This document shows, piece by piece, positions 62,872 to 64,000 of a stretch of DNA of 64,000 bases. Each line of letters opens with the position of its first letter. The stretch's first letter is position 1. The notes under the pieces are model-generated. The model worked only from the letters and a program-made list of their open reading frames with translations. It made no database searches and was not told where the DNA came from. A program made the position numbers and the translations under genes. This stretch comes from an uncultured Brachybacterium sp. GTDB taxonomy: Bacteria; Actinomycetota; Actinomycetes; Actinomycetales; Dermabacteraceae. The stretch lies in contig NZ_CANMSY010000006.1 in the NCBI RefSeq assembly GCF_947500705.1, positions 1-64,000 of the forward strand, read 5' to 3'.

Positions 62872-62877
62872 CCAGGC

Positions 62878-64000
62878 ATGGAAACTCCTGTGACCACCGC
62901 AGTCCTCGCCGCCGCCCGCGCCGCGAAGGACGCGCAGCCGGCTCTGGCCCGCCTGCACCGCGGGACCAAGGACCGGGTGCTGCTGGCCATGGCCGAGGCG
63001 CTCGTGGAGCGGGCCGCGGAGATCGTCGACGCGAACGCGCGGGATCTCGCGGCGGCCGACGCCTCCGGGATCGCCCCGGGGCTCCGCGACCGGCTCGCCC
63101 TGGACGCTCAGCGGGTCGCGGCGATCGCCCAGCAGCTGCGGGACGCGGCGGCCCTGCCCGACCCGATCGGCGAGGTGGTGCGCGGCTCCGTGCTCGAGAA
63201 CGGACTCGAGCTGCGTGAGGTGCGGGTGCCGATGGGCGTGATCGGCATGGTCTACGAGGCACGCCCGAATGTCACCGTCGACGCTGCGGGCCTGGCGCTC
63301 AAGGCGGGCAGCGCGGTGGTGCTGCGCGGAGGCTCGGCGGCACTGCACTCCAACACCGCCCTGATCGCGGTGCTGCGCTCGGTGCTGGCCGCCCACGACC
63401 TCCCCGAGGACCTGATCGTCGGGATCGACGAGCACGGCCGCGAGGGTGTGGACGTGCTCATGCGCGCCCGCGGCCTGGTGGACGTGCTGATCCCGCGCGG
63501 CGGCGCCGGCCTGATCCGCAGGGTGGTGGAGAACTCCCTGGTGCCGGTGATCGAGACCGGTACCGGGAAGACGCACGTGCTGATCGATGCCTCCGCGGAC
63601 CTCGATCAGGCGGTGCGGATCGTCGTCAACGCCAAGACGCAGCGGGTCGGGGTGTGCAATGCGCTCGAGACCCTGCTGGTCCACCAGGACATCGCCGAGG
63701 AAGCACTGCCCCTCCTCGCCGCACCGCTCGCGGAGGCCGGGGTGCGCCTGCATGCCGAGGAGAGGGCCTCCGCGATCCTCGCTGCGGCGGGCACGGGGGC
63801 TGAGGTGATCGAGGCAGTCGCCGAGGACTGGGACACCGAATACCTGGCGCTCGAGCTCGCGGTGAAGGTGGTCGACGACCTCGACGAGGCGCTCGCCCAT
63901 ATCCGGGCGCATTCCACCGGCCACACGGAATCCATCCTCACCCGCGACGCGCCCTCCCAGCAGCGCTTCCTGGGCGAGGTGGACTCCGCGGTGGTGATGG
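62878..64000 (+). CDS. proA: Gamma-glutamyl phosphate reductase (3' end missing)
   Basis: Second step of proline synthesis, NADPH-dependent. 374 residues are visible before the window ends; about 40-50 more are expected. The aldehyde-dehydrogenase fold shows VPMGVIGMVYEARPNVTVDAAGLALK, VVLRGGSAALHSN, VIETGTGKTHVLID and the catalytic Cys in QRVGVCNALETLLVH. The start is fixed by the -10 element. Confidence 0.95.
   Translation, partial: METPVTTAVLAAARAAKDAQPALARLHRGTKDRVLLAMAEALVERAAEIVDANARDLAAADASGIAPGLRDRLALDAQRVAAIAQQLRDAAALPDPIGEVVRGSVLENGLELREVRVPMGVIGMVYEARPNVTVDAAGLALKAGSAVVLRGGSAALHSNTALIAVLRSVLAAHDLPEDLIVGIDEHGREGVDVLMRARGLVDVLIPRGGAGLIRRVVENSLVPVIETGTGKTHVLIDASADLDQAVRIVVNAKTQRVGVCNALETLLVHQDIAEEALPLLAAPLAEAGVRLHAEERASAILAAAGTGAEVIEAVAEDWDTEYLALELAVKVVDDLDEALAHIRAHSTGHTESILTRDAPSQQRFLGEVDSAVVM

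Overview
The window is high-G+C DNA (about 70% by eye) packed with short-gap operons, GTG/TTG starts and ATGA/GTGA overlaps. Gene content and order (DUF3515-thiL, recG-rsmD-coaD-DUF177-rnc-mutM, rne-rplU-rpmA-obg-proB-proA, serA-leuB-ilvE, leuCD with a divergent IclR gene) point to an actinobacterium. A member of the Micrococcales close to Brachybacterium (Dermabacteraceae) is my best guess, from recall of protein style and not from a search.

Layout. 1-6.3 kb: an odd C/G homopolymer tract, then serine and branched-chain amino-acid genes (serA, leuB, ilvE, cimA) and an ACT-domain protein. 6.4-15.1 kb: a respiratory nitrate reductase operon (narK, narGHJI, DUF6457). 15.2-15.5 kb: a small exported protein built from six exact VEVNPW hexapeptides, behind a perfect CRP-type palindrome. 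15.7-23 kb: DUF3516-type helicase, a predicted DNA glycosylase flanked by an intact and a broken DUF2199 gene, a flavin-dependent oxidoreductase, a lipoprotein and an FAH-family hydrolase. 23-25.1 kb: gltX beside tRNA-Gln(CTG) and two tRNA-Glu(CTC). 25.1-28.9 kb: universal stress protein, divergent IclR regulator and leuCD. 29-33.8 kb: envelope operon murA-X-plsC-gpsA-ddl. 33.9-38.7 kb: DUF3515 lipoprotein, thiL, alcohol dehydrogenase, GNAT, peptidase E, rpmB. 38.9-47.7 kb: recG, rsmD, a DUF222/HNH-GNAT-DUF3224 insertion, coaD, DUF177, rnc, mutM. 47.8-55.7 kb: a DosR-like response regulator convergent with cydABDC, whose last gene is a DosS-like histidine kinase. 56-64 kb: rne, rplU, rpmA, obg, proB, proA (cut by the window edge).

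The genes suggest a facultative lifestyle with two low-oxygen branches: nitrate respiration (nar) and a high-affinity bd oxidase (cyd). A palindrome very close to the DosR/DevR box lies upstream of narK, and a weaker one lies upstream of cydA. Because the kinase is translationally coupled to cydC, the window may hold a compact DosRS-type circuit controlling both branches. A second theme is translation initiation: twelve genes have a -10-like hexamer exactly 6 nt (one 7 nt) before the start codon, the signature of leaderless mRNAs, and this settles several start codons.

The most novel object is the VEVNPW-repeat exported protein. Its older repeats differ only at synonymous sites, which argues for selection on the peptide. 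No function is assigned.
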